DNA of 64,000 bases from Jeotgalibacillus proteolyticus (GCF_002926065.1 NZ_PREZ01000002.1:310001-374000), one strand, 5' to 3'; shown: positions 47,682 through 60,607, numbered from the stretch's first letter. The notes: a model not told the origin generated them from the letters alone. Made by a program: numbers and translations.

Positions 47682-50035
47682 ACTTTTTCTTCCTCCTCGA
47701 GTCTCTTCGTCAGGTCAATATGCTGCTCAAACCATTGCTTAAGCTGCTGAAATGACGAATATAACAGCTCCTGCTCCAGCTTAACCATTCGTTCCTTTGA
47801 CTGGTAGGCAGGTGAATGGGACAAATCACGTTTTTGAACAGAATTGTTCACTGTAATTATTCCGTCTTTCATTGTAACAAATTCCAGTTCAAAAAACACC
47901 TTTGTCATAAAATTAATCGTGTCTTTTGTCCAGCCCTTATGGTTTGCAAGTGCTTCTCCATTTTTTTGAAGGTCAAACTGCTGGCGCTTTTTCAGGAATG
48001 CATAATACCATGCAAAATTATCTCTCGGCGGCATTCCACTGAAGAACTGGGGGTTTTCCTGATAAAAGTGAACATATATTCTGGTAGGCACACCATTTCG
48101 AATAAGAGACAATAAAATCTCCTCTTCTTTTGGCAGATCCAAAAGAACAAGATGCTTATAATCAATGGAGCAGGACTCTGCATGCCGGGCATTCCCTATC
48201 AGACAAATGGCATCTTCCTCTATAAGCCCTTTAAACACTTCAACGGTACTTTGCTCAAAGGCAATAAATTGAGGTTTGGGCGGAAGAATAGAAAGCCATC
48301 TTTTTGGCTGTGAAATTCCTCTGACATCAAATAGCTGCCAATCATTGACCTTTATATCCTTTACAAACAACTGTGCCTTTTTCGTATTATTCCATTCGTT
48401 AATGGACAGCTCCCCAATAACATCCACCTTAGCGAGCGGAGAAACGTGATCAGCAATTTCACCAAGACCGAATGCGATTCCATCAAGTGTATGCTGTCCA
48501 TTTTGAAGAGTCATTTTTAAATGATTTTGGTTGGCTCCAATTTTTCTGATGGATGCGACTGAAGACTGTTCAATTAACACCTTTGGCTTAGGGTTTTTCA
48601 TTCCAAAAGGAGCCAGCAGCTGAACCTGCGAAATAGCCTCCAGATCCACATCCATAAGCGCAGTAAGGGTATCTACATTTGTAATCGGAACAAAATCCTC
48701 TTCTGTCAGTTTTTCTGCCTGTCTATTCAGTCTGCTTCTAAGCTCAGCAACGTCCTCTGAGAGCAGTGTCATTCCGGCTGCCATCGGATGGCCGCCAAAG
48801 TGAGGAAGGATATCACGATTTTGTGACAATTCCTCAAACATATTAAAGCCCTGTATACTTCTTGCAGAGCCTTTTGATTTCCCGGTGGCCGGATCCTTGC
48901 AAAGCATAATGACGGGCCGGTAGAAGCGGTCTACCAATCTCGAGGCAACAATGCCTACTACACCAGGATTCCACCCTTCTTTTTCAATAACGAGAATGCG
49001 GTTATGATCGAGCGGATACTTGGTTTCCACCTGTTCAATGGCTTCTTTTGTAATATCGCTTACGATCGTCTGGCGCTCTTTATTAATCGCATCAATTTCT
49101 GCTGCGAGAGCCCGGGCTTCCTCTGAATCCTCTGTCATCAGCAGGTGAACGGCAGGATCTGCATCAGAAAGTCTTCCCACAGCGTTTAACCGCGGGCCGA
49201 TCACAAAACCAACCGATTCTTCATCAAGCTCAGCAACGTTCGAGCCGGCTTCTTTACAAAGGGCATGGATGCCGGTTCTTTTCGTCTGCCTTAATGCTTT
49301 GAGCCCCTTTTTAACGATTAGCCGATTCTCTCCTTTCAAAGGAACTAAATCCGCAATAGTGCCAATTGCAGCCAGATCAAGAAGATGCTCAGGAGGTTTT
49401 CCGAGCAGGGCATGTGCTACTTTAAAGGCGACTCCTACCCCTGCGAGCTCCTTAAAAGGATAATCGCCTTTCGGATGGTTCGGGTGAATAATAGCCAGTG
49501 CATCAGGAAGCTCAGGTCCTGGTTCATGATGATCAGTAATAATTAAATCAACACTAAGCTCCTTTAATAGAGCAGCCTCATTTATCCCGGATATACCGTT
49601 ATCTACAGTGATAATTAAGCCAGTTCCCTGCTCTGCAGCAAACCTGAATGCTTCTTCATTTGGACCGTAACCTTCTGTAAAACGATTGGGTATGTAAAAT
49701 TCAACATTAGCCCCAAGCTCCTGTAAAGCTGTGAGCATAACGGAGGTACTCGTTACGCCGTCTGCGTCATAGTCTCCGTATACCATAATTAATTCCTCAG
49801 AAGCGATTGCTTCTTTAATTCGTTCCGTTGCTTTATCCATACCTTTTAGCAGAAAAGGGTCATGAAAAGGCTGGTTTTCTATATACAAAAAAGCTTTTGC
49901 ATCCTCGACATCGACCATTCCCCGCTGAACAAGCAATCGGGCAACAACCTCAGGGATAGTTAAAGCATCAATTAAGTTTTGAACATAATCCTCATTAATA
50001 GGCTGGATCTTCCAGCGTGTTTTTGACTGTAACAT
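47672..50035 (-). CDS. recJ: Single-stranded-DNA-specific exonuclease RecJ
   Basis: 5'-3' exonuclease on single-stranded DNA for recombination and repair. 787 residues. DHH motifs: [13 protein letters not shown] near 75-87, TVDNG near 134, ITDHHEPG near 157-164, and the DHHA1 region [11 protein letters not shown] near 405. A long C-terminal extension (about 560-787) is typical of Firmicutes RecJ. ATG after AAAGAGGTGAG. Confidence 0.96.
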   Translation of the reverse strand: MLQSKTRWKIQPINEDYVQNLIDALTIPEVVARLLVQRGMVDVEDAKAFLYIENQPFHDPFLLKGMDKATERIKEAIASEELIMVYGDYDADGVTSTSVMLTALQELGANVEFYIPNRFTEGYGPNEEAFRFAAEQGTGLIITVDNGISGINEAALLKELSVDLIITDHHEPGPELPDALAIIHPNHPKGDYPFKELAGVGVAFKVAHALLGKPPEHLLDLAAIGTIADLVPLKGENRLIVKKGLKALRQTKRTGIHALCKEAGSNVAELDEESVGFVIGPRLNAVGRLSDADPAVHLLMTEDSEEARALAAEIDAINKERQTIVSDITKEAIEQVETKYPLDHNRILVIEKEGWNPGVVGIVASRLVDRFYRPVIMLCKDPATGKSKGSARSIQGFNMFEELSQNRDILPHFGGHPMAAGMTLLSEDVAELRSRLNRQAEKLTEEDFVPITNVDTLTALMDVDLEAISQVQLLAPFGMKNPKPKVLIEQSSVASIRKIGANQNHLKMTLQNGQHTLDGIAFGLGEIADHVSPLAKVDVIGELSINEWNNTKKAQLFVKDIKVNDWQLFDVRGISQPKRWLSILPPKPQFIAFEQSTVEVFKGLIEEDAICLIGNARHAESCSIDYKHLVLLDLPKEEEILLSLIRNGVPTRIYVHFYQENPQFFSGMPPRDNFAWYYAFLKKRQQFDLQKNGEALANHKGWTKDTINFMTKVFFELEFVTMKDGIITVNNSVQKRDLSHSPAYQSKERMVKLEQELLYSSFQQLKQWFEQHIDLTKRLEEEEKVWI

Positions 50036-50112
50036 ACTCTCACCTCTTTAGCGTTTTTCATTATACAGCAGAGGAGGCAGGGATTCAATGAAACTAGGTA
50101 ACTGTTAATCTC

Positions 50113-50151
50113 AAAAAGAGGATGAGACAAATGTGTCTCATCCTCTTTTGC
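50113..50151. terminator. Terminator after the LapA-like gene
   Basis: AAAAGAGGATGAGACA / TGTCTCATCCTCTTTT very strong 16-base stem between recJ and the LapA-like gene. Confidence 0.92.
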
Positions 50152-50194
50152 CCGGTTTAAATTTATCGTTATGTTCCGGGCTCTTTTAATTTAA

Positions 50195-50545
50195 TTATTC
50201 AGGAGAAGAGTCCCCTATTGAGTCCGGTGCTGTTTTCCGGTATTCAGTTCGTGTAGGCAGCGGATCATTTCCTCGGGCTTCTGCCCGTTCAAGCTTTTCC
50301 TTTAAACTGGCGTTTTCCTGTTCAGCATGTTTAATTTTTCTTTGAAGAACAAACAGGCGGAAAAAGCCGACTGAACCAATGATCAGGCCGCCCATTAAAA
50401 CGGATCCTAAAATAACAAGAATCAGCGGCAGTTCTGTCTCTGCAAATGCAAAATTTACAATAACCGGATCAACGTTAATAACCGCAAATATAGCAACAAT
50501 AAGAGCAAAAATAATTCCTAAGAGCAATGTCCATTGAAATTTCAA
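50195..50545 (-). CDS. yrvD: LapA-domain (DUF1049) membrane protein, YrvD-like
   Basis: A 116-residue protein with two membrane helices (about 5-25 and 43-64) around a short loop containing the family's VDPVIVNFAFAE stretch, then a basic/acidic coiled-coil tail (about 66-95). This is the LapA/DUF1049 layout; B. subtilis yrvD is in the same place. Function in Firmicutes is unclear; E. coli LapA acts in LPS control, which does not apply here. TTG at 50545 with GAGGAGG upstream is preferred to an upstream ATG without a site. Confidence 0.85.
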   Translation of the reverse strand: MKFQWTLLLGIIFALIVAIFAVINVDPVIVNFAFAETELPLILVILGSVLMGGLIIGSVGFFRLFVLQRKIKHAEQENASLKEKLERAEARGNDPLPTRTEYRKTAPDSIGDSSPE

Positions 50546-50650
50546 TCCCGTTCCTCCTCTCCCTGCAGCCAATGTATAAAATCAGCTAACCTATAAAACT
50601 AAATTACCCTTATTCTTAAAAAGATAATCCTTACTCGGTGCAGACACAAT

Positions 50651-50678
50651 AAAACCCTGCCAACGAAAGCAGGGTTTT
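50651..50678 (-). terminator. Terminator of secDF
   Basis: AAAACCCTGC / GCAGGGTTTT stem 14 bases past the secDF stop. Confidence 0.88.
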
Positions 50679-50691
50679 ATGTTTAGGAGAG

Positions 50692-52956
50692 TTACACGAC
50701 AGGTTCGTCGCTCCACTCCTTTTTCTCTTTATACGTGACAATTGATCCCTTTTTCTTAAGTTCGCGCTTTTTCAATACATACCATAGCTGGGCTGCAATG
50801 AAAATAGAGGAATACGTTCCTGCGATTAAGCCAATTAATAGGGCAATGGAGAAATTTAAAATAGATGATGCACCAAAAAGAATCATGGCAACAACAACGA
50901 ATACCACTGTAAGAACTGTATTTACAGATCTGCCGAGTGTCTGGCGCAGAGATTGATTAACCACTTTTGCCAGCTGCTCTTTTGTTTCAATCAGCTTTTG
51001 CTTGCGCAGATTTTCCCTTATACGATCAAATGTAACAATCGTATCATTTATTGAATACCCGATGATGGTCAGCACCGCTGCAATGAAGGTGATGTCAACC
51101 TCAAGGCGAAGCAGACTGAACACTGCAATAATAAAGAAGGCATCGTGAACCAGGGCAACTACTGAAGCAAGTGCCATATATAGCTCAAAGCGTATGGAGA
51201 CATACAGAATAATGCCAAGTGACGCAATCGCTAATGCATACAGTGCATTTTTGGCCAGCTCTTCTCCAATAATCGGATCTACTGTCGATACATTTGGCTC
51301 CGACCCATACTTGTCTGTGAAATAGCTGTTGATTTCAGCGATTTTTTCCGGTCCAAGAGGTTCAGTAAATCTTGCTACACCGACCTCCTGATTTTCACCG
51401 GAGATGGTAATATTGCTAGCTTCTAAATCAAGTGCAGCCAGGTCCTCTTGAATTACTTCCTCTGTAAGGGAAGTGTCTGTCATAACATCCATTCTCGTAC
51501 CGGCGGTAAAATCAATCCCTAAATTTAAGCGGAATATGGCAAGAACAGCCATTCCGGCTACGATAAGAGCAGCAGATAAGATGAAGAATTTTCTTCTGTT
51601 TGAGACAAAGTCGAACCGGTCAAATTTTGTTGGCAGATCTACCGAATCCACATCATCTTTGTACTCATGAATTTCGGATTTCTTCACGCCAAACCAGCCC
51701 TTGCGCTTATCTAGAAATCCGCTTTTGACCCATAGGCTCATAAATAAGCGCGTTCCAAATACAGCCGTTATAAAACTGACAACTATACTGATTAAAAGCA
51801 TTGTGGCAAACCCTTTTACTGAGCTTGTTCCGAAGTAAAAGAGCACAATGCCGGCCAAAAGAGTTGTGACATTTGCATCAAAGATCGTCCAAAGAGATGA
51901 CCGGCTTCCCGCTTCATATGCATCTCTTACTGGCTTGCCAATCTTTAATTCCTCTTTAATCCGCTCATAGGTAATTATGTTGGCATCAATCGCCATCCCC
52001 ACTCCAAGAATTAATGCTGCAATACCTGGAAGTGTCAGCACACCGTTTAACCAGTCAAAAATCAGAAGAATAAGGTAGATGTAAACAGATAGTGTAACAA
52101 CCCCAATAACTCCCGGGAATCGATAAAAGGCAATGATAAATAGGAAGATTAATGAAATCCCGATAAGTCCGGCAACAATTGTCTGATCCATCGCCATTAA
52201 TCCAAATGAAGCCCCTACGGAAGTAGAATAGATCTCTTCCAATTCAACAGGAAGTGCGCCTGCATTAAGAAGGTCGGCAAGCGTCTGCGCTTCCTCAATG
52301 GTAAAACCGCCTTCAATAATTGGTGTATTCGTGGTTAAAACCTCAGATACAGCTGGAGCCGAGATAAATTTAGGTTCTTCCTTTCCAACTTCTTCAGCGT
52401 AAGAATCCCCTTCTTCATAATCCAGCCAAATGACAAGACGATTATTCGGCTGCCCCATTTCAAGTACCTGCCTGGTTACTTCGCCAAATTGCTGACCGCT
52501 TCTCAGCTCCAGTTGAACGATTGGGCGATTATTAGAGTCGAAGGTTTGTGAAGACCCCCCTTCCACTAAATCAGCACCACTGAGCAGTTCATTATCATTC
52601 ACGTCCCGGAATGACAGCTGGGCTTCAGTGGAAAGAATTTCACGAGCCTGATTTTGATCCTCTACACCTGCCAGCTGAACACGAATCCGGTCTCCATTTT
52701 CAACCTGGATTACCGGTTCAGATACGCCCAGCACATTAACCCTGCGGTCAAGAGCCTGGGCAGTATCTGATACTACCGCGGGGGTAATTTCCTGGCCTTC
52801 CTGTGCAGGTTTCACCTGATAAAGAACCTCAAAGCCGCCCTGCAGGTCCAGTCCAAGCTTAATATTTCCTAAAATAGTTTGGGTTGTCATCCCCATTGCG
52901 CCACCGATTAAAATAAGCAGTAATAAAAAGGTGACGATTCGACTGCGCTTTACCAT
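50692..52956 (-). CDS. secDF: Protein translocase SecDF, fused
   Basis: Membrane protein that uses the proton gradient to help SecYEG release secreted proteins. 754 residues joining SecD and SecF in one chain, as in B. subtilis (737). The N-terminal helix and LDLQGG near 33-38 begin SecD, with a large P1 domain to about 270, six helices including GVGMAIDANIITYERIKEEL near 320-339; SecF follows from about 455 with NLGIDFTAGTRMDV near 480 and GYSINDTIVTFDRIREN near 635-651. Twelve helices in all. Confidence 0.96.
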   Translation of the reverse strand: MVKRSRIVTFLLLLILIGGAMGMTTQTILGNIKLGLDLQGGFEVLYQVKPAQEGQEITPAVVSDTAQALDRRVNVLGVSEPVIQVENGDRIRVQLAGVEDQNQAREILSTEAQLSFRDVNDNELLSGADLVEGGSSQTFDSNNRPIVQLELRSGQQFGEVTRQVLEMGQPNNRLVIWLDYEEGDSYAEEVGKEEPKFISAPAVSEVLTTNTPIIEGGFTIEEAQTLADLLNAGALPVELEEIYSTSVGASFGLMAMDQTIVAGLIGISLIFLFIIAFYRFPGVIGVVTLSVYIYLILLIFDWLNGVLTLPGIAALILGVGMAIDANIITYERIKEELKIGKPVRDAYEAGSRSSLWTIFDANVTTLLAGIVLFYFGTSSVKGFATMLLISIVVSFITAVFGTRLFMSLWVKSGFLDKRKGWFGVKKSEIHEYKDDVDSVDLPTKFDRFDFVSNRRKFFILSAALIVAGMAVLAIFRLNLGIDFTAGTRMDVMTDTSLTEEVIQEDLAALDLEASNITISGENQEVGVARFTEPLGPEKIAEINSYFTDKYGSEPNVSTVDPIIGEELAKNALYALAIASLGIILYVSIRFELYMALASVVALVHDAFFIIAVFSLLRLEVDITFIAAVLTIIGYSINDTIVTFDRIRENLRKQKLIETKEQLAKVVNQSLRQTLGRSVNTVLTVVFVVVAMILFGASSILNFSIALLIGLIAGTYSSIFIAAQLWYVLKKRELKKKGSIVTYKEKKEWSDEPVV

Positions 52957-53125
52957 TATGTATAAATCCTCCTTGAGTTCAACTGCACAACGAATGATTT
53001 CTTAGAATAATCTTAAAATTAATTTCAACAGGCTAATACTAGTAGAAATATCCGTATATTAGCAATAAATTTATTATGAATCAGTTGAGTAGGAGTGTCA
53101 ATCACCCGGCAGCTCTATGATCCTT

Positions 53126-53458
53126 TTACTCAGATTTGTCCTTCTTTTCTCCTTCTTGCCCATGCAGCAGCGATTGAAGCTCATCTTCATTAAATTTCCG
53201 GCTCGAAGCAGCTGACTTATACTCCATTCTCGTCGTAAAGTTCATAAAATCTCCAGATTTAAGGGTCAGGATATCGTTAACAACCAAATATAGCGGAAGA
53301 TCCCCTTCTATCTCTTTCCATTTTTTGTTAACAAGATAATTCCAGATTGATTCAGCATTGACCGAATCATATCCATATAGATGAAGCTCCTGGATTTTAC
53401 TGTCAAGCGCAGGATCTAGAAGATGCGCTACTTCCTGAAGCGGTGTGCTTTTATCCAT
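53126..53458 (-). CDS. comN: Post-transcriptional regulator ComN (YrzD)
   Basis: A 110-residue soluble protein beginning MDKSTPLQEVAHLLDPALDSKI. B. subtilis ComN binds DivIVA and helps localise comE mRNA at septum and poles, promoting ComE accumulation. The family core KIQELHLYGYDSVNAESIWNYL... (about 21-60, quoted only in part) is clear; the C-terminal tail is charged and variable. ATG at 53458 with AAGGGGGAG upstream; the much longer open frame runs over spoVB's control region. Divergent from spoVB. Its presence fits the comE operon in the same window. Confidence 0.88.
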   Translation of the reverse strand: MDKSTPLQEVAHLLDPALDSKIQELHLYGYDSVNAESIWNYLVNKKWKEIEGDLPLYLVVNDILTLKSGDFMNFTTRMEYKSAASSRKFNEDELQSLLHGQEGEKKDKSE

Positions 53459-53495
53459 AATTCTCCCCCTTAAAATCGTCCATTTCAATATTTCC

Positions 53496-53526
53496 GTCAT
53501 AGGCTGTCCCATAACGAGCATATGGT
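53496..53526 (+). promoter_or_regulatory. Possible SigE promoter of spoVB
   Basis: GTCATAGG (53496-53503), 15 bases, then CATATGGT (53519-53526) resembles the SigE consensus (ATA in the -35, CATA-n3-T in the -10), 45 bases before the spoVB start. SigE control of spoVB is known in B. subtilis. Confidence 0.4.
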
Positions 53527-53570
53527 TAATTGTACCGAAAAAAGTTCTCTTTGAGAAGGTGGAGTGCCAA

Positions 53571-55109
53571 TTGTCTACATTTATACGCGGAACACTCATC
53601 CTAATTTTTGCAGCTATGCTTACAAAAGTATTAGGTTTCGTCCATCGAATGGTGCTCGCACGAATGGTCGGCGAGGAAGGTGTCGGTCTGTATATGATGA
53701 CATTTCCTACCCTTATGCTTGTTATTACCATAACACAGCTGGGTCTGCCAATCGCTATTGCTAAGTATGTATCGGAATCAACTGCAAAAAAAGAAGAGCA
53801 GGTTGTTCATAGAATATTAACCGTTTCGTTGCTGATAACAGGTACCCTGGCGCTTATTTTCACTCCAGTGATGTTTGTGCTTGCCCCATATCTGACGGAA
53901 ACGCTTTTTGCAGACAATCGGACATACTGGCCGTTTATCGCCATTTTGCCGATTATTCCTATCGCAGCTTTTTCGGCTGTTCTTAGAGGCTACTTCCAGG
54001 GAAAACAGCAAATGGGAGTTACAGCTGCCGGCTCCATCATTGAGCAGATTGTAAGGCTCGCTTTACTGTATGTATTCGTAGGAATGCTCCTTCCGATGGG
54101 TATTGAATATGCAGCTGCCGGTGCAATGCTTGCATCAATTGGAGGCGAGCTCCTTTCCCTGGGTTATTTATATTTTCATTTCGTTTATTCAAGAAGGGGC
54201 ATCAAGAAGGCATTAAAAATACAAAATTCATATCCGGAACGGGGAGTGATTGCAAAACAGCTTTTAAGTATTGCCCTGCCATCAACAGGGAGCCGCATGA
54301 TTGGTTCAATTGCCTGGTTTTTGGAGCCGATTGTTGTAATGAAGTGTTTAGTTATTGCCGGCTTCACTGCTGCGGTGGCTACACAGGAATATGGCGTGCT
54401 GACAGGCTTTGTGCTGCCGCTTTTACTTTTACCATCATTTATTACCGTATCACTCAGCACAGCTCTTGTCCCTGCGATAAGTGAAGCGAAGGCAAGAAAC
54501 CAAACCATTTCAGTGGAGCACCGTATTCAGCAGGCCTTAAGAATCTCACTCGTTACAGGCGGATTGTTTTCCATTCTTTTGCTCACTCACGGCAGTTATT
54601 TGCTTGAAGCCCTTTATCATTCCACCCGCGGTGAGCATATTCTTCACTTTATGGCGGTTTTATTTATTTTTTATTATTACCAGGGACCGCTTCACGCTGT
54701 ATTGCAGGCATACGAGGCAGCAGGTGCAGCAATGATTAACAGCCTCATCGGGGCGGTGGTAAAACTGATTGTTATGGGCGCTTTAATGCTTCAGCCCGGT
54801 ATGGGAATAAACGGCGCTGCCATTGGAATTATGGTGGGACTGGTGATGGTAACACTTCTTCATTTTCTGACGATGCTAAAGCTGGTGCCTATTAAGGTGC
54901 CTTACAGCCAGTATGGAATTGTTTTACTATTAATGACCGGCATGTATGTACTTGAGACAAAGCTCTTTCCAACCCTGCTCCCCTCTTACCTGCTTCATCC
55001 GCTGGTCACTATGCTTATTTTAATTGTGTGCTATATCTTCTTTGGAAGAGCTTTTAATGTCATTAAGCAGGAGGATTGGTCCTTCTTTTCTTTCTGGCGA
55101 AAATCGTAA
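53571..55109 (+). CDS. spoVB: Stage V sporulation protein B, MurJ-like lipid flippase
   Basis: MOP-superfamily membrane transporter needed for spore cortex synthesis, probably moving lipid-linked peptidoglycan precursors in the mother cell. 512 residues, 14 predicted helices. Start STFIRGTLILIFAAMLTKVLGFVHRM is typical, followed by EEGVGLYMMTFPTLML; the RGYFQGKQQM loop is near 133-142. TTG at 53571 with GGTGGAG upstream is chosen; an earlier in-frame start at 53445 would overlap comN. Confidence 0.94.
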   Translation: MSTFIRGTLILIFAAMLTKVLGFVHRMVLARMVGEEGVGLYMMTFPTLMLVITITQLGLPIAIAKYVSESTAKKEEQVVHRILTVSLLITGTLALIFTPVMFVLAPYLTETLFADNRTYWPFIAILPIIPIAAFSAVLRGYFQGKQQMGVTAAGSIIEQIVRLALLYVFVGMLLPMGIEYAAAGAMLASIGGELLSLGYLYFHFVYSRRGIKKALKIQNSYPERGVIAKQLLSIALPSTGSRMIGSIAWFLEPIVVMKCLVIAGFTAAVATQEYGVLTGFVLPLLLLPSFITVSLSTALVPAISEAKARNQTISVEHRIQQALRISLVTGGLFSILLLTHGSYLLEALYHSTRGEHILHFMAVLFIFYYYQGPLHAVLQAYEAAGAAMINSLIGAVVKLIVMGALMLQPGMGINGAAIGIMVGLVMVTLLHFLTMLKLVPIKVPYSQYGIVLLLMTGMYVLETKLFPTLLPSYLLHPLVTMLILIVCYIFFGRAFNVIKQEDWSFFSFWRKS

Positions 55110-55115
55110 TGAGCG

Positions 55116-55754
55116 TCACTTGCCGCTAATGTACCATTGCCCATTCTCATAGGAACAAAATAATATTTTTTCAAGACTGCTGTACCCTTCTCTCTCCATT
55201 TCTGCACGCAGCCAGGGTTCATCTTTGTGAAGCTTTTTTAGGTGATCATACTGGATTTGCCCGTCCATAATAAGTGGAAGCGATAGTTTTCCTTCTTCTC
55301 TTCCTTTTTTCAAAACCGTCAGCATGCCTGATGGCTCAAGAATGGCAAATTCAACATCGTTCATATCAAATATATCTTTGTCTCTTAGCTGCTGCATTAA
55401 GTCATCAATGTTATAACGGTTTCTCCTCATTTCATTTTTCATAAGCCTTCCGTGCCGTACAAGCACAGAGGGAGTTCCATCTATTAAGTCGCGGAAGGTC
55501 TTATTTTTGAGGGAAAACCAAGATAGCATAACCTGAAGCACCATTAACAGAACCATTGGGAAAACGGCCTTCAGCATATCAACATAAGGGTCCTCGATAG
55601 CTAAAACAGCGACTTCTCCAATCATCATAAAAACAATTAGATCAAGCAGGCTGAGCTCGCCGACTTCTCTTTTACCCATTAAGCGGAAAATTAAAATGAT
55701 TAATCCATAAAGTACAATAGTTCTAAATGTGATTAAAATATACTCCTCAATCAT
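55116..55754 (-). CDS. yrbG: DUF421 membrane protein (YrbG/YetF-like)
   Basis: A 212-residue protein with three membrane helices in the first ~80 residues (GKREVGELSLLDLIVFMMIGEVAVLAIED region, conserved in DUF421) and a cytosolic alpha/beta domain (about 85-205) with DGTPSVLVRHG near 93-103 and RDKDIFDMNDVEFAILEPSG near 129-148. Function not established; some homologues respond to spore or membrane stress. Convergent with spoVB, six bases apart with no terminator between. Confidence 0.85.
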   Translation of the reverse strand: MIEEYILITFRTIVLYGLIILIFRLMGKREVGELSLLDLIVFMMIGEVAVLAIEDPYVDMLKAVFPMVLLMVLQVMLSWFSLKNKTFRDLIDGTPSVLVRHGRLMKNEMRRNRYNIDDLMQQLRDKDIFDMNDVEFAILEPSGMLTVLKKGREEGKLSLPLIMDGQIQYDHLKKLHKDEPWLRAEMEREGYSSLEKILFCSYENGQWYISGK

Positions 55755-55838
55755 GTTTATCTTCCTTTCAATGGGTTGTCCTGCTTAGTATGACCGGCTT
55801 ACCGTTTGCTACACAAAAAGATTTTAGGGAGGATTTAT

Positions 55839-56213
55839 ATGCTTCAAATCGGGAAAGGGATTACGTATGGCGTCGTTGTTATCGCATTGTCAGTGCTTTT
55901 CATATCCATTATTGTTGCTGCGCTGCTTGCTCTTACTCCGGTAAAAGAACTTGATATGACGAAATGGCTAAATGGCAGTATGTTCGCTGTTGTACTTACA
56001 GGAGCTATAGTTGGAGGAGCGGTTTCAAAGAAAAAAGGACTGCTGGTTGGGGCATTTATTGGATTGATTATGACTGCACTGTCATTCTTATTGACTACTC
56101 AGGGAGCAATATGGACTTCATCACTGATCCAAACCTCCCTGACCCTCTTCATCTCGATCGTCGGAGGAATTGCAGGGGTGAATTTATTTGGAGGAGCCAG
56201 GGAACAGTCTTAG
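55839..56213 (+). CDS. yrzE: TIGR04086 family membrane protein (YrzE-like)
   Basis: A 124-residue protein with four membrane helices (about 8-33, 43-60, 66-86 and 96-115) and hardly any soluble part, the layout of the TIGR04086/YrzE family. Function unknown. ATG at 55839 with AGGGAGG upstream. It stands alone on the plus strand between the DUF421 gene and yajC, as yrzE does in B. subtilis. Confidence 0.8.
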   Translation: MLQIGKGITYGVVVIALSVLFISIIVAALLALTPVKELDMTKWLNGSMFAVVLTGAIVGGAVSKKKGLLVGAFIGLIMTALSFLLTTQGAIWTSSLIQTSLTLFISIVGGIAGVNLFGGAREQS

Positions 56214-56220
56214 AGTATGA

Positions 56221-56256
56221 AAAAAGCTGAAGGGGGAAAATCCCCTCCAGCTTTTT
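56221..56256. terminator. Bidirectional terminator between yrzE and yajC
   Basis: AAAAAGCTG-GGGG / CCCC-CAGCTTTTT stem ending ten bases before the yajC stop; symmetric A and T tracts serve both convergent genes. Confidence 0.92.
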
Positions 56257-56265
56257 GGCGTATTC

Positions 56266-56535
56266 TTACATAGTTTGTCTGTCAACCACTTCACGCACTG
56301 CGTTGCGGTCATATGTTAGTCGGCTGCCATCTCCGCATTTCAAGATAACCTGACCTTCGTCGATAGCATCAATAATGCCATGAAGGCCACCGATGGTTAC
56401 AACTTTGTCGCCTTTTGCAAGACTGTTTTGCATTTCAACCACCTTTTTTTGACGCTTTTGCTGCGGACGAATCAAAAATAAGTACATTAACGCAAACATC
56501 AAAATTAGGGGTAATAACGTAACTAATGTTTCCAT
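56266..56535 (-). CDS. yajC: Preprotein translocase subunit YajC
   Basis: Small partner of SecDF. 89 residues: one N-terminal helix (about 5-22) followed by the IRPQQKRQKKVVEMQNSLAKGDKV motif (22-45) and a beta-rich tail. The terminal gene of the ruvA-ruvB-queA-tgt run, the standard order in Bacillales. Confidence 0.95.
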   Translation of the reverse strand: METLVTLLPLILMFALMYLFLIRPQQKRQKKVVEMQNSLAKGDKVVTIGGLHGIIDAIDEGQVILKCGDGSRLTYDRNAVREVVDRQTM

Positions 56536-56570
56536 ATTGCTTAAACTCCTCCTTCCTGCCGTTCAATCTA

Positions 56571-58752
<2,182 letters not shown>

Positions 58753-58769
58753 TTTATTTACTCCTAACT

Positions 58770-58973
58770 TTAACGAAAACGACCGATGAAAAATAATATC
58801 CCTGTTAAGATGAGACTAATCACAATGGATGTGACAATTGGAAAGTAGACGGTCATATTTTCACGTTTTATTACGATGTCGCCAGGCAGCCTGCCAAGCT
58901 TTATAAATTGCATGATAAACCCCGCGACCAGAAGAACGGCCCCGATCAGCATGATGGTTTTTGGAAGGCTCAT
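58770..58973 (-). CDS. yrzS: DUF2905 small membrane protein (YrzS-like)
   Basis: A 67-residue protein with two membrane helices (about 6-23 and 45-63) around [20 protein letters not shown] (about 28-47), the defining DUF2905 loop. Function unknown. The ATG overlaps the ruvB stop (ATGA), so it is translated with ruvB. Confidence 0.88.
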   Translation of the reverse strand: MSLPKTIMLIGAVLLVAGFIMQFIKLGRLPGDIVIKRENMTVYFPIVTSIVISLILTGILFFIGRFR

Positions 58974-59971
58974 TTTGGCACCTCAAGCTTAAAGTGCCGG
59001 TAAACATTTTCTGTTACAATTCTGCCTCTCGGTGTCCGCTGCAAAAAGCCGATCTGCAGTAAATACGGCTCGTATACGTCCTCAATACTGGTTGATTCTT
59101 CCCCAATGCTTGCAGCGATCGTATCCAATCCCACAGGGCCGCCTTTAAACCGTTCGATGATTGCCATAAGCAGCTTGTGGTCGATGTGGTCAAGCCCGAG
59201 TCTGTCTACCTGTAATAGCTCAAGTGACTGTTGGGCAATGGGATAGGTGATTGCTCCTTGTGCGCGGACCTGCGCGTAATCACGTACCCGTTTTAATAAA
59301 CGGTTGGCGATTCGCGGAGTTCCGCGCGAGCGTCTTGCGATTTCAAGAGCTCCCTGGTCATCGATTGCTGTATCAAAAATATCTGCAGTACGCCGGACAA
59401 TAGTAACTAAATCTCGCTCTTCATAGTACTCCAGTCTGCAGAGCACGCCAAAACGGTCTCTTAAAGGTGCTGATATAGCGCCGGCACGTGTTGTGGCGCC
59501 CACCAGCGTAAAAGGAGGCAGATCCAGCCGGACGGATCTCGCACTCGGACCTGTTCCAATCACAATATCCAGACAAAAATCTTCCATTGCCGGATATAAA
59601 ACTTCTTCGATCGCTCTTGGGAGCCGGTGAATTTCATCGATAAACAAAACATCCCCAGGCTCTAGAGCGGATAAAATTGCCGCAAGGTCCCCAGGACGCT
59701 CAATCGCCGGTCCTGCTGTCGTGCGCAGATTGACGCCCATTTCATTGGCAATAACAGCTGCAAGTGTCGTTTTGCCAAGACCCGGCGGACCATAGAGAAG
59801 AACATGATCAAGGGTTTCCTGTCTGTTTCTAGCAGCTTCAATAAAGATCTCAAGGTTGTTTTTTACCTGATTCTGACCGATATAGGTTTTAAGGAGTCTG
59901 GGTCTAAGACTTTGTTCAAAAGACTGCTCCTCTGTATTTTCCGCTTCTCCCGATACAATGCGCTCTTCCAT
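58970..59971 (-). CDS. ruvB: Holliday junction branch migration helicase RuvB
   Basis: AAA+ motor that drives Holliday junction branch migration with RuvA. 333 residues: Walker [12 protein letters not shown] near 61-71, Walker [10 protein letters not shown] near 109-117, sensor 1 [18 protein letters not shown] near 156-173, arginine finger within the last segment, and a C-terminal winged helix with [15 protein letters not shown] and RTPRGRIVT. Followed by DUF2905, queA, tgt and yajC. Confidence 0.98.
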   Translation of the reverse strand: MEERIVSGEAENTEEQSFEQSLRPRLLKTYIGQNQVKNNLEIFIEAARNRQETLDHVLLYGPPGLGKTTLAAVIANEMGVNLRTTAGPAIERPGDLAAILSALEPGDVLFIDEIHRLPRAIEEVLYPAMEDFCLDIVIGTGPSARSVRLDLPPFTLVGATTRAGAISAPLRDRFGVLCRLEYYEERDLVTIVRRTADIFDTAIDDQGALEIARRSRGTPRIANRLLKRVRDYAQVRAQGAITYPIAQQSLELLQVDRLGLDHIDHKLLMAIIERFKGGPVGLDTIAASIGEESTSIEDVYEPYLLQIGFLQRTPRGRIVTENVYRHFKLEVPK

Positions 59972-59995
59972 CCGATCCCCTCCTTTTCACCTTCA

Positions 59996-60607
59996 TCAGG
60001 AAAGCTTGAGCATAAGCCGCAATCCCTTTTTTATATACTCATCTGTAGTTAACGCTTCCTTACGTAAAGCAGGCTCCACTTTTTTAACTTCCCTCTCGGA
60101 ATACCCAAGGGCTTTTAAAGCAAGTATTGCCTCCTCTAGCTCTTTTTTATCAGAAGCTAGGCTGCTTTTAGGATCCGTAAATAAGTTTGGAAAATAGTCC
60201 GGCACTACATCCTGAAGCTTGCCTTTAAGGTCAAGAATCATTTGTCTTGCGGTTTTTTTCCCAACCCCAGGGAACTTTGTCAGGAAAGTATCATTCTCAT
60301 TTTCAATCGCTTCAATTACCTGTTCAGGTGCTCCAGAAGCTAAAATCGCCAGTGCACCCTTTGGGCCGATTCCTGACACATTTAAAAGCTTCATAAATAA
60401 AAGCTTTTCTTCCATGCTGGGAAAACCAAATAGCGTTAGCTGATCTTCACGGACATGCTGATACGTGTATATCTGTGCGGTTTGCCCCTGTTTTTGAGAC
60501 ATGACAAAAGGATTTGGCATAAAAAGCTGATAGCCAATTCCCTGATGGTCTACTACAATATATTCAGTCGAAATAAGGGCAATTTCCCCTTTTATGTATT
60601 CATACAT
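59996..60607 (-). CDS. ruvA: Holliday junction DNA helicase RuvA
   Basis: Tetrameric junction-binding subunit. 203 residues: OB fold ([14 protein letters not shown] start), two helix-hairpin-helix motifs ([15 protein letters not shown] near 75-89 and [20 protein letters not shown] near 110-129) and a C-terminal RuvB-binding domain near 155-203. ATG at 60607 with AAAGGAAGAG upstream, giving the normal family length; the longer frame has no site. A LexA-like box lies upstream. Confidence 0.97.
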   Translation of the reverse strand: MYEYIKGEIALISTEYIVVDHQGIGYQLFMPNPFVMSQKQGQTAQIYTYQHVREDQLTLFGFPSMEEKLLFMKLLNVSGIGPKGALAILASGAPEQVIEAIENENDTFLTKFPGVGKKTARQMILDLKGKLQDVVPDYFPNLFTDPKSSLASDKKELEEAILALKALGYSEREVKKVEPALRKEALTTDEYIKKGLRLMLKLS